Shown: positions 8,514 to 16,341 of the stretch, piece by piece
Numbering within the stretch: the stretch's first letter is position 1
How the letters are laid out: each line of letters starts with the position of its first letter
Source: Desulfonauticus sp. 38_4375
GTDB taxonomy: Bacteria > Desulfobacterota > Desulfovibrionia > Desulfovibrionales > Desulfonatronovibrionaceae
Length of the DNA: 37,616 bases
NCBI GenBank assembly: GCA_001507915.1
Contig: LGER01000014.1
Location: forward strand, 1-37,616
Reading direction: 5' to 3'
Program-made: the position numbers and the translations under genes
The notes under the pieces: model-generated
What the model saw: only the letters and a program-made list of their open reading frames with translations
The model's database searches: none
Told to the model about the DNA's origin: nothing

Positions 8514-9008
8514 ATGGAGGAGAGATTTCCCATCTTGGTGTTGGGCGTAGGAAATATCTTGTTTACAGATGAAGGCATTGGCGTAAAAGTGATTCAGGAA
8601 CTGGAAAAAAGATACGAATTTTCTGAAGATGTGCATTTATTAGATGGTGGCACTCTGGGAATGAAGCTTATGGACTATCTTACTCGCTGTGATAACTTGA
8701 TTATAGTGGATGCTGTGTTGGGAGATGGTAAGCCTGGTACAATTTATCGCTTGGTGGGAGATGACCTTAGAAAAAGCATTTCCTTTAAAAATTCTTTACA
8801 CCAGACTGACCTTACAGACACTTTGATCTATTGTGAACTTATAGGAAGCAGGCCAGATACTGTGGTTATAGGCATTGAGCCCAAAAATATGGATGACGTG
8901 AGTTTAGAAGTCTCTCCAGAAATAGAACAGGCCATCCCTTTACTTATAGAAAAGGTATTGTCTGAGATTAAAAGGGCAGGGGGAAGCTTTAAACCCAGGT
9001 CTAACTAG
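8514..9008 (+). CDS. Hydrogenase maturation protease, HyaD/HynC-like
   Basis: This M52-family endopeptidase probably trims the 15-residue tail of the periplasmic large subunit before Tat export. Visible signatures are [15 protein letters not shown] (first nickel-binding glutamate), [23 protein letters not shown] (conserved aspartate) and NSLHQTDL (histidine ligand). GNxLxxDEGxG and the LHQT motif are typical of the HyaD/HupD branch serving group 1 enzymes. The position after hynA supports that pairing. It has 164 residues, normal length. The stop codon lies inside the 3' end of the convergent copper ATPase gene, an 8-base overlap within a 12-base palindrome. Confidence 0.9.
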   Translation: MEERFPILVLGVGNILFTDEGIGVKVIQELEKRYEFSEDVHLLDGGTLGMKLMDYLTRCDNLIIVDAVLGDGKPGTIYRLVGDDLRKSISFKNSLHQTDLTDTLIYCELIGSRPDTVVIGIEPKNMDDVSLEVSPEIEQAIPLLIEKVLSEIKRAGGSFKPRSN

Positions 9009-11406
9009 TTAGCTTTTTGGATTTAGGGGTATATTTTTTCAACATTAAAGATAAGCTAACAACTGTTACTGAGCTCAAAGCCATGGCCAGGCCTGCAAAT
9101 TCTGGTCTAAAACTTATTTTAAAGGCTGGATAGAGTACTCCTGCAGCTACAGGTATTAAAATTACATTGTAGGCAAAGGCCCAGAAAAGATTTTGTTTTA
9201 TTCTCTGCATTACCTTTTGACTTAACTCCAGACTGGCAGGTACGTCCAAAAGGTTATCCTTTACCAACACAATATCCCCGCTTTCCATGGCCACATCTGT
9301 TCCACTACCTAAGGCAATCCCCACATCAGCTTGGGCCAGGGCCGGAGCGTCGTTGATTCCATCTCCCACAAAGGCCACCTTTTCGCCCCTGTCTTGCAAG
9401 GATTTGACCTTACTGGCTTTATCTTCTGGCAATACTTCAGCCAGGACCTCGTCCAGATCCAGTTTTTGGGCAATAACTTTGGCAGTTCTTTGGTTGTCTC
9501 CTGTAAGTAAAATAAGTTTATAACCCCTTTCCTTTAACCAGGAAACAGCCCTGGGAGTACTGGGCTTTAGGGAATCAGCAATAGCAATAGCACCTACAAC
9601 TTGCTGGCCTTTTCCCACCAGACTGACAGTAAACCCCTGGCTTTCCAGTTTCTCTAGGGTTTGTTTTTGTTTATTATCAAGAGATATCTTTAAATCTTGA
9701 ACCAATCTTAAGTTGCCTATGAAAAGATTTTCCTCTTTTAATCTAGCTTTAATGCCCTTACCTCTTAAAGTAATAAATTCATCTACAGGTAAGGGAGATA
9801 GCTTTTTTTCCTGGGCCTTTTTGACAATAGCTTGAGCTAGAGGATGGGTGGAGTTTTTTTCCAGACTCAGGGCATAGGTTAAGACCTCTTTTTCCGAATA
9901 AGGCGAAAAGGCTATTGTTTTTTGAACCTGTGGTTTACCCAAAGTAAGAGTGCCGGTTTTATCAAAGACAATTGTGGTTATATGTTCACTTCGCTCTAAA
10001 GTCTCTCCATTTTTAATCAAAATACCCAGTTCTGCTCCTCTACCTAAGCCTACGGTTATAGCTGTGGGAGTGGCCAAGCCTAAGGCACAGGGACAGGCAA
10101 CTACCAGCACGGAAATCAAGGAAGTTAGAGCAAATAAAAGGCTTTCTCCAGCTATAAAATACCAGACAAGAAAACTTAAAAGGGCAATGGTCAACACCAC
10201 TGGGATAAAATAAGAGACGATTTTATCTGCTAACTTTTGAATAGGTGGCCTACTTCCCTGGGCTTCTTCTACCATGTTAATGATTTTGGCTAGAACTGTA
10301 TCTTCTCCTGTATGCGTTGCTTCTATTTTTAATAAGCCATCTTCATTTAAGGTTCCTCCTACTACCTTGTCTTTTACTTTCTTTAGTACTGGTAATGGTT
10401 CACCTGTAAGCATGGATTCATTTACATAACTTTCACCTTCTACAACTATTCCATCTACAGGAATCATCTCTCCAGGTTTAACTATAACAACATCCTTTGG
10501 TTTTAAGGACTCGCTATCCACTTCTACTTCTCTTCCTTCAAAATAAATCCAGGCCTTTTTAGGGCGTAGTTTTAAGAGTTTTTCAATGGCTTCAGAGGTT
10601 TTTCCCTTAGCCTTTTGTTCTAAATATTTTCCCAGGATAAGAAAGGTGGCCAAAAATATAGCTGCTTCATAAAAGATAAAATTACCTGGCAAAACTTTAA
10701 AAGTAGAAAGTATACTGGCTAGATAAGCTGTACCCATACCCATGGAATACATTACTTCCATGGTTAGACTTTTATTTTTCAGGCTGCGATAGGCAGCTTT
10801 AAAGATATGACCACTGATAAATACAAATACAGGTGTAGTAATAAAAAACATAAGCCAGGATTTATCCCAGGATAAATCTAAGTGCATAATTAAAAGTAAG
10901 ATAAATCCAGTTATGAATCCAAGAACAATTTTAAATTTTTGTCTTTGCAGGAGCCTGGCTTGTTCCTTGGGGTCTAGTTCTGCTTCTTCTGTGCCTAAAA
11001 ACTTATATCCTGCCCTGGTAATGGCTTCTTCCAGTTCTTTTAAGGAATAGGCCTTAGTATATAATTCAAGATAGGCCTTTTCTGAGGCCAGATTGACCCG
11101 GACCTTTTTGACCCCTTCTACCTGGCTTAAGGCCTTTTCCACTGCCTTTACGCACATGGCACAACTCATGCCACCCACTTGGAGCACTCTTTTCTCTGTT
11201 TTTACTCCATACCCCAGCTCTTCAATACGGGAAATAATTTGCTTTAAAGATAACTTTGAAGGGTCAAATTGAAGAGAAAGTTTTTCTGTAGCCAGGTTTA
11301 CCTGGGCTTCTTTTATCCCTGGTAAATCCTTTAAACTCTGGTCAATATTTTTAGCGCACATGGCGCAACTCATACCTGTAATAGCTAGTTCTACCCTTTT
11401 TAGCAT
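9001..11406 (-). CDS. copA: Cu+-exporting P1B-type ATPase with two metal-binding domains
   Basis: This membrane pump is expected to export Cu+ (or load periplasmic cuproproteins) at the cost of ATP. Two N-terminal HMA domains each carry GMSCAMC (first pair C14/C17, second near residue 80). Membrane segments follow, with [10 protein letters not shown] as the transmembrane metal site near residue 437. DKTGTLT holds the phosphorylated aspartate near residue 481, then come a THPLAQAI nucleotide-domain motif and [10 protein letters not shown]. Length (801 residues) is normal for CopA. AGGAGG precedes the ATG on the minus strand. The 179-base gap to the divergent YeeE gene should hold promoters for both, but no CopY-, CueR- or CsoR-like operator was recognised. 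Confidence 0.93.
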   Translation of the reverse strand: MLKRVELAITGMSCAMCAKNIDQSLKDLPGIKEAQVNLATEKLSLQFDPSKLSLKQIISRIEELGYGVKTEKRVLQVGGMSCAMCVKAVEKALSQVEGVKKVRVNLASEKAYLELYTKAYSLKELEEAITRAGYKFLGTEEAELDPKEQARLLQRQKFKIVLGFITGFILLLIMHLDLSWDKSWLMFFITTPVFVFISGHIFKAAYRSLKNKSLTMEVMYSMGMGTAYLASILSTFKVLPGNFIFYEAAIFLATFLILGKYLEQKAKGKTSEAIEKLLKLRPKKAWIYFEGREVEVDSESLKPKDVVIVKPGEMIPVDGIVVEGESYVNESMLTGEPLPVLKKVKDKVVGGTLNEDGLLKIEATHTGEDTVLAKIINMVEEAQGSRPPIQKLADKIVSYFIPVVLTIALLSFLVWYFIAGESLLFALTSLISVLVVACPCALGLATPTAITVGLGRGAELGILIKNGETLERSEHITTIVFDKTGTLTLGKPQVQKTIAFSPYSEKEVLTYALSLEKNSTHPLAQAIVKKAQEKKLSPLPVDEFITLRGKGIKARLKEENLFIGNLRLVQDLKISLDNKQKQTLEKLESQGFTVSLVGKGQQVVGAIAIADSLKPSTPRAVSWLKERGYKLILLTGDNQRTAKVIAQKLDLDEVLAEVLPEDKASKVKSLQDRGEKVAFVGDGINDAPALAQADVGIALGSGTDVAMESGDIVLVKDNLLDVPASLELSQKVMQRIKQNLFWAFAYNVILIPVAAGVLYPAFKISFRPEFAGLAMALSSVTVVSLSLMLKKYTPKSKKLTS

Positions 11407-11585
11407 GCTATTGCCTCCTATTTTCCCTTACTTAGCAGTCTAATTCCTTTTTAACCTCAGGGCAAGGAGGTAAGATAGAAAAACAATTTATTGAATTGAA
11501 GTATCAGCTTTTAAAAAAGTATTGCCTTTTTTGGTTTTTAAAGTAAACTTATCCTTAAAAAGTGATAACTTTCAGGAGGTAAAAA

Positions 11586-12095
11586 ATGAAAGGAAAATAC
11601 TGGTCTCCTTATCTAGCCGGTGGTTTGTCTGGGTTGGCCTTGGTACTTTCGGTGTGGATAAGTGGCAAATTTTTTGGAGCCTCCACTTCTTTTGTGCGAG
11701 TAGCTGGATTGATAGAAAAGGTCTTTGCTCCAGAATATGTAGCTAGTTTAAGTTATTTTCAGGCCAAGGTACCCAAGGTAGAGTGGCAGGTTATGTTTGT
11801 GTTGGGCATTATGGTGGGTTCTTTTGTGGCTGCTTTGAGCTCTAAGACCTTTCAAATTGTCTGGGTTCCTCCTATGTGGGCAGAAAAATTTGGTCCTGGT
11901 AGGCTCAAACGAGCCCTTTGGGCTTTTTTAGGCGGGATTATAGCCATGTTTGGAGCCAGATTAGCTGGCGGTTGTCCTTCAGGCCATGGCTTGAGTGGCG
12001 TGGCGCAACTTTCTGTAGGCAGTTTAATTGCTTTGGTATGCTTTTTTGTGGGCGGAATTATTTCAGCCAATCTTTTCTACAGGAAAAGGAGGTAG
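11586..12095 (+). CDS. YeeE/YedE-family (sulfur transport domain) membrane protein, first half
   Basis: YeeE/YedE proteins are integral membrane channels; TsuA, the characterised member, imports thiosulfate. This 169-residue protein carries one half-domain. It has an N-terminal helix (residues 8-30), a helix near 70-85, a long segment around 108-125, and the family signature GARLAGGCPSGHGLSG with C130. A C-terminal helix follows. Conserved cysteines like C130 are proposed to relay the sulfur substrate. The start is set by AGGAGGT 5 bases upstream. The second half-domain gene follows after 3 bases, so the pair probably forms one transporter. It heads a probable four-gene operon with a membrane/cytochrome module. 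The substrate is not determinable here; a reduced sulfur species is likeliest. Confidence 0.85.
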   Translation: MKGKYWSPYLAGGLSGLALVLSVWISGKFFGASTSFVRVAGLIEKVFAPEYVASLSYFQAKVPKVEWQVMFVLGIMVGSFVAALSSKTFQIVWVPPMWAEKFGPGRLKRALWAFLGGIIAMFGARLAGGCPSGHGLSGVAQLSVGSLIALVCFFVGGIISANLFYRKRR

Positions 12096-12098
12096 GGC

Positions 12099-12623
12099 AT
12101 GAGTTTATTTTATGGTTTTATTACAGGTGTTGTGTTTGGCTTTTTATTACAAAAGGGACAGGTCATTCGCTATGACAAGCAAATTGCTGCTTTGCGTTTT
12201 TTGGATATGACTATTGTAAAATTTATGCTTAGCGCTATTCTGGTAGCTATGGTGGGTTTATACCTTTTAGAGGGAATGGAGTTGATTAAATTCAGTTTAA
12301 AACCCACTATTTTGGGAAGTGTAATTACAGGCGGTCTTTTATTTGGGCTTGGTTGGGGAATTTTAGGCTATTGTCCTGGCACTTCTCTGGGAGCAATAGG
12401 AGAAGGCAGATTGGATGCCCTTAGTGGAATTCTGGGAATGTTAGTGGGAGCAGCACTTTTTGCTCAAATCTATCCCTGGATGCAAAAAACTTTATTGCTT
12501 GTGGGGAATTATGGTAAAATTACCTTACCCCAGGTTTTGGGGATTAACCCCTGGATTGTGATTGTACTTTTCTGGCTGGCAGGTGTACTTTTATTTAGGT
12601 GGTTTGAACAAAAGGGATGGTAG
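12099..12623 (+). CDS. YeeE/YedE-family (sulfur transport domain) membrane protein, second half
   Basis: Partner of the preceding gene. Hydrophobic helices lie at residues 4-20, 38-58, 70-92, 105-125 and 150-168. The signature GILGYCPGTSLGAIGEGRLD contains C92, matching the conserved cysteine of the second YeeE/YedE repeat. Full-length YeeE proteins carry both repeats in one chain; here they are split into adjacent genes, as in the PmpA/PmpB arrangement of other bacteria. The gap of 3 bases to the upstream gene and 9 bases to the next membrane protein points to one transcript. Function in sulfur-compound transport is inferred from the family. Confidence 0.85.
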   Translation: MSLFYGFITGVVFGFLLQKGQVIRYDKQIAALRFLDMTIVKFMLSAILVAMVGLYLLEGMELIKFSLKPTILGSVITGGLLFGLGWGILGYCPGTSLGAIGEGRLDALSGILGMLVGAALFAQIYPWMQKTLLLVGNYGKITLPQVLGINPWIVIVLFWLAGVLLFRWFEQKGW

Positions 12624-12632
12624 GAGCAAAAA

Positions 12633-13655
12633 ATGTCTTTAAATATGCCAGGTAGTATTTTACTTATTCCTGCAGGCTGGTTTGATTTTTTTCTACATGC
12701 TCTTTTTTTTATTCATCTTATCTTAATAAATATTGTCATTGGCTGGAGTATAATAACTTTAGTGGAAGAGGTAAAAAATAAGGATATTATTCCAAAATTT
12801 ACTTCTTCCAGATTACCCACCCTGCTTGCCTTTGCTATCAATTTGGGAGTGGCTGCTCTTTTGTTTTTACAGGTTTTATGGTCAAAATTTTTCTATACTT
12901 CTTCTGTGTTGATAGCTCCCTTTTGGCTAAGTGTGGTTTTTGTGCTTATTCTGGCCTATTATCTTTTGTATCTCTATGACTTTAAATTTTATTCTCTAAG
13001 CTCTGCTGTAAGAATATCTATTCTGGCCTTAGTTGTTTTATCTTTTTTGTATATAGCCTTTATTTTTGTTAGCAATATGTCCTTGATGCTTAGGCCTGGT
13101 CATTGGCAATCTATTTACTTCAAGGAAAAGCTTTTTTTTAGTGGTGAGCCTAGCTTATTGCCCAGGTATTTTCATTTTATTGTTGCGTCTGTAGCTATTG
13201 GAGGGCTGGTCTTTGCCTTTTGGGGTAGTAAAAAGGGTAATTTACAGGTAAAAGTGGGGCTTAAGTGGTTTGTTGGAGCAACTTTCTTGCAAGTAATAAT
13301 AGGGGTATGGTTTTTACTTTCTCTGCCTAAAGAGGTAATCTTAAGTATTATGAGAGATAAACTTAGTCTTGTCTATTTATCTACAGCTATATTTTTCCTT
13401 TTACTTAGCTTGTTTTTAGCCTTTAAACAAAAACTTATGCAGCTTATTTATAGTGTGTTTTTTTTAGTGTTATCTATGGTTTTGCTTAGAAGTAAAGTTA
13501 GATTTTTCTATCTAAAGGATAAGATAGCTGGAAATAATTTTATTTTACAAAATGATTATTCTTCTTTTGTACTTTTCCTTATAACTTTAGTTCTGGTTAC
13601 TGGTTTACTTGGTTATATTTTTAAAGTTTATACAGAAAGTAAGCTGGAGGAGTAA
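12633..13655 (+). CDS. Polytopic membrane protein, probable partner of the cytochrome bd-like/multihaem fusion
   Basis: No confident named family. The 340 residues form about nine or ten hydrophobic helices. The first contains H22 and H28 (FDFFLHALFFIH). An SLMLRPGHWQ loop lies near residue 150, and LPRYFHFIVASVAIGG places H181 in a helix. Such spaced histidines suggest b-type haem or quinone binding. The general look (N-terminal His-bearing helix, helix-turn-helix repeats) recalls a reduced CydA-like or Geobacter-type membrane subunit encoded next to multihaem cytochromes. It starts 9 bases after the YeeE pair and ends 5 bases before the fusion gene, so the two are very likely co-translated and form one complex. 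The assignment as quinol-oxidising partner is inference. Confidence 0.6.
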   Translation: MSLNMPGSILLIPAGWFDFFLHALFFIHLILINIVIGWSIITLVEEVKNKDIIPKFTSSRLPTLLAFAINLGVAALLFLQVLWSKFFYTSSVLIAPFWLSVVFVLILAYYLLYLYDFKFYSLSSAVRISILALVVLSFLYIAFIFVSNMSLMLRPGHWQSIYFKEKLFFSGEPSLLPRYFHFIVASVAIGGLVFAFWGSKKGNLQVKVGLKWFVGATFLQVIIGVWFLLSLPKEVILSIMRDKLSLVYLSTAIFFLLLSLFLAFKQKLMQLIYSVFFLVLSMVLLRSKVRFFYLKDKIAGNNFILQNDYSSFVLFLITLVLVTGLLGYIFKVYTESKLEE

Positions 13656-13660
13656 GTTAA

Positions 13661-16291
13661 ATGACTTATCCTGTATGGGAGCTTGGTTTTGCAGGTGGAG
13701 GATTACTTATAGCTTTAATAGGCATTTTTCATGTCTACATTGCCCATTTTGCTGTGGGTGGGGGGGTGTTTTTAGCTCTTACTGAAAAAAAAGCTATAGC
13801 TTTAAATTCTCCTTCTCTTCTGGAGTATACCCGTAAGCATGCTTTGTTTTTTTTATTACTCACCATGGTAGCAGGTGGAGTTACAGGAGTGGGGATTTGG
13901 TTTACCATTTCTTTACTTCAACCTGCAGCTACTTCCTTTTTAATTCACCATTTTGTCTTTTTTTGGGCTACTGAATGGGTATTTTTCCTGGCTGAAATTA
14001 TAGTTTTACTGCTCTATTACTATGGCTTTAAAAAACTTGATTCTCAAAAACACATCTTACTGGCCTGGTTTTATTTTTTATTTGCCTGGGCTTCTTTGTT
14101 TTTTATTAGTGGTATCATAGATTTTATGCTTACTCCAGGTAAGTGGCTGCAAAGTAAGAATTTGTGGGATGGTTTTTTTAATCCTTCCTTTTGGCCTTCT
14201 ATTTTTTTTAGAACCTTTTTGGCCTTAAGCATTGCCTCTATCTTTGGCCTGGTTACTGCTAGTTTTAAGTTGAAAAATGAAGAAAGAGTAAGGATGTCCA
14301 GGTATTATGCCAAATATATAGTTTTCTTTACTATACTTACCTTTCTGGCTGGGGTTTGGTATTATAACATATTGGACCAAGGATTGAAAAATTATATCTT
14401 CAAGCTTACACCATATTATAAAAATATTTTAGATTGGTTTTTTTACCTAACTCCGCTAATTATTATTGTTTCTTGCTTTTATTTTTCCAGATTAAATGGC
14501 TCTTTTCAAAAGACTTTATCTTTAATTATGCTTATTCTTGGTATTATCTATATTGGAAGTTTTGAGTTTTTAAGAGAAGGAGCAAGAAAACCTTTTATTA
14601 TTTATGATTATATGTATTCCAATGGAATAAAAGTGCAGGATTTAGAAGAAGTAAATAAAACGGGAATACTTGCTTTAAATAGTTATTGGTTGGATAAGGA
14701 TAGAGCAAATAATAATCTTTATTTGGGAAAAGAAATATTTAAGTTAGAATGTAGTTCCTGTCATTCCAGAGGGGGACCTTTAAGGGATATTTTAAAATTA
14801 ACCCAAAAGTATGATAATCCCTTTGGATTGGTTAGTCAGTTAACTGGCCAGGGTAAGATATTGAAGTACATGCCGCCTTTTTCAGGTACAGAAAGGGAAA
14901 AAAAACTGCTGGCCGAGTATATTATTTATGGATTACAGAAAAAAGAAAAAGAGATTGGGGAAAAATTAGAGCTTAAACCTGTGGAGCTAAGCCTACCTCC
15001 TTTTGCTGAAGACCAAAGCGAATATGTGCTTTTGGCCTGGAACAATCTGGGCATGCATTGCATTTCTGATAGCTGGCCCTATTGGGTGCTTTTACCCCCA
15101 GCCAATGACCTTTTTGCCCTGGTGATAAAAAGAGGAGAATTGCCAGAAGTAGTTACAGAAGGGATTGAAGTTGTCTATGAGGTGGAAGAAGGATTTAGGC
15201 ATCCAGAAGAGGAGGTTGAATTTTGGCAGGTGGCTCCTAAACTTTTTGGAAAAAAACTTGCTCCAGGAGAAGGACTTTCTGGCAACAGGGTTGTGGGTAA
15301 AATGAAGCTGGAAGAGGAAACAGGTATTTTTGGAGCGGATTTGATTCCTGTAGTGCCCTATTCTAAAAAAGGTTTTAACCCCTATCCTCAGTTTACCATT
15401 AAGGCTGTGGACAAAGAAAGTGGTAAGATTCTGGCTACAACCAAGGTAATAGCGCCTACTTCCACAGAAATGGGGTGCAAAAACTGTCACGGAGGTCCCT
15501 GGAGGAAAAAAGAGGGTGCTGGTATTTCTGAAGAAACTGCTCAGGATGTTTTAAGGGTACATGATAGGATAAATAACACTACTTTGTTAAAAGAGGCCAA
15601 AGAAGGTCGCCCTGTCCTATGTCAATCCTGCCATCCAGACCCTGTGCTAAAAGCCAAAGGCAAACCCCATTTGCCCAATTTGCCCGCAGCCATTCATGGC
15701 TGGCACGCCAATTACCTTTCTGGAAGAGGTTCGGAGGCCTGTTTTCAATGTCATCCAGCAAGTTTAGCTGGTAGCACGGGGTGTCTTAGAGGAATACATG
15801 CAGCCAGGGGGTTAGACTGTACTTCCTGTCATGGTTATCTGGAAGACCATGCTTTAAGTTTGTTGCGCTTTGAAAAATCAAAGGGAAAAGCAGTGGAAAA
15901 ATTGATGCTTAATTTAAAGCCTCGAAAAGTTGACTCTCTGGAAAAAATAAAGCCCAGAGAGCCCTGGCTAAATGAGCCTGATTGTTTTACCTGTCACCAA
16001 AACTATGAAAAGCCAGTTAAAAAAGAAGGCTTTAATGCTTGGACTAAAAATGCCCAGGCACTCTATCGCCATTCCTTTGATGAGAGTGGAGTTTTGCCTT
16101 GTATTGGGTGTCATGGCTCTCCCCATGCTATTTATCCAGCCAAAAACATCTATGAGCAAGACCTGGATAATATTCAGCCTCTGCAATATCAAAAGAATAG
16201 AAGGGCCATTGGCGCTGGTTTGAACTGTAAGGTGTGTCATTTAATAGATATGGAAGATGAGATGCACCATGTAAATATGTTGCGTCCATAA
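13661..16291 (+). CDS. Cytochrome bd subunit I-like membrane domain fused to an octahaem cytochrome c
   Basis: The 876 residues split into two parts. Residues 1 to about 320 hold roughly eight helices resembling CydA: H24/H29 in the first helix, VAGGVTGVGIWF, ATEWVFFLAEI at the acidic-helix position, and a degenerate quinol-loop motif REGARKPF near 304-311 in place of GRQPW. The rest should be periplasmic. It has CXXCH sites at 364, 606, 654, 694, 720, 775, 814 and 856, eight in all. Between the first and second lies a domain marked by WNNLGMHC (460-467) of the kind seen in large cytochromes of metal-reducing bacteria. No CydB or CydX follows. A plausible role is moving electrons between the quinone pool and extracytoplasmic acceptors, perhaps sulfur compounds given the neighbouring YeeE pair. 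O2 reduction is not indicated. Family resemblance is clear; function is inferred. Confidence 0.75.
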   Translation: MTYPVWELGFAGGGLLIALIGIFHVYIAHFAVGGGVFLALTEKKAIALNSPSLLEYTRKHALFFLLLTMVAGGVTGVGIWFTISLLQPAATSFLIHHFVFFWATEWVFFLAEIIVLLLYYYGFKKLDSQKHILLAWFYFLFAWASLFFISGIIDFMLTPGKWLQSKNLWDGFFNPSFWPSIFFRTFLALSIASIFGLVTASFKLKNEERVRMSRYYAKYIVFFTILTFLAGVWYYNILDQGLKNYIFKLTPYYKNILDWFFYLTPLIIIVSCFYFSRLNGSFQKTLSLIMLILGIIYIGSFEFLREGARKPFIIYDYMYSNGIKVQDLEEVNKTGILALNSYWLDKDRANNNLYLGKEIFKLECSSCHSRGGPLRDILKLTQKYDNPFGLVSQLTGQGKILKYMPPFSGTEREKKLLAEYIIYGLQKKEKEIGEKLELKPVELSLPPFAEDQSEYVLLAWNNLGMHCISDSWPYWVLLPPANDLFALVIKRGELPEVVTEGIEVVYEVEEGFRHPEEEVEFWQVAPKLFGKKLAPGEGLSGNRVVGKMKLEEETGIFGADLIPVVPYSKKGFNPYPQFTIKAVDKESGKILATTKVIAPTSTEMGCKNCHGGPWRKKEGAGISEETAQDVLRVHDRINNTTLLKEAKEGRPVLCQSCHPDPVLKAKGKPHLPNLPAAIHGWHANYLSGRGSEACFQCHPASLAGSTGCLRGIHAARGLDCTSCHGYLEDHALSLLRFEKSKGKAVEKLMLNLKPRKVDSLEKIKPREPWLNEPDCFTCHQNYEKPVKKEGFNAWTKNAQALYRHSFDESGVLPCIGCHGSPHAIYPAKNIYEQDLDNIQPLQYQKNRRAIGAGLNCKVCHLIDMEDEMHHVNMLRP

Positions 16292-16292
16292 A

Positions 16293-16319
16293 AAAAGCCC
16301 CTCTTAAAGAGGGGCTTTT
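16293..16319. terminator. Bidirectional terminator between the octahaem gene and cstA
   Basis: AAAAGCCCCTCT (16293-16304) pairs perfectly with AGAGGGGCTTTT around a 3-base loop. T-runs are present on both strands, so it can end the rightward cytochrome operon and the leftward cstA transcript. The two stop codons lie about 50 bases apart. Confidence 0.88.
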
Positions 16320-16341
16320 GGTTTTAAGGGCAGTAGTTTTT

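Noticed and set aside
13661-16291. Oxygen-reducing cytochrome bd oxidase
   Set aside because: No CydB gene, the GRQPW loop is altered, and the protein is fused to eight haem c sites, which points away from a standard terminal oxidase.
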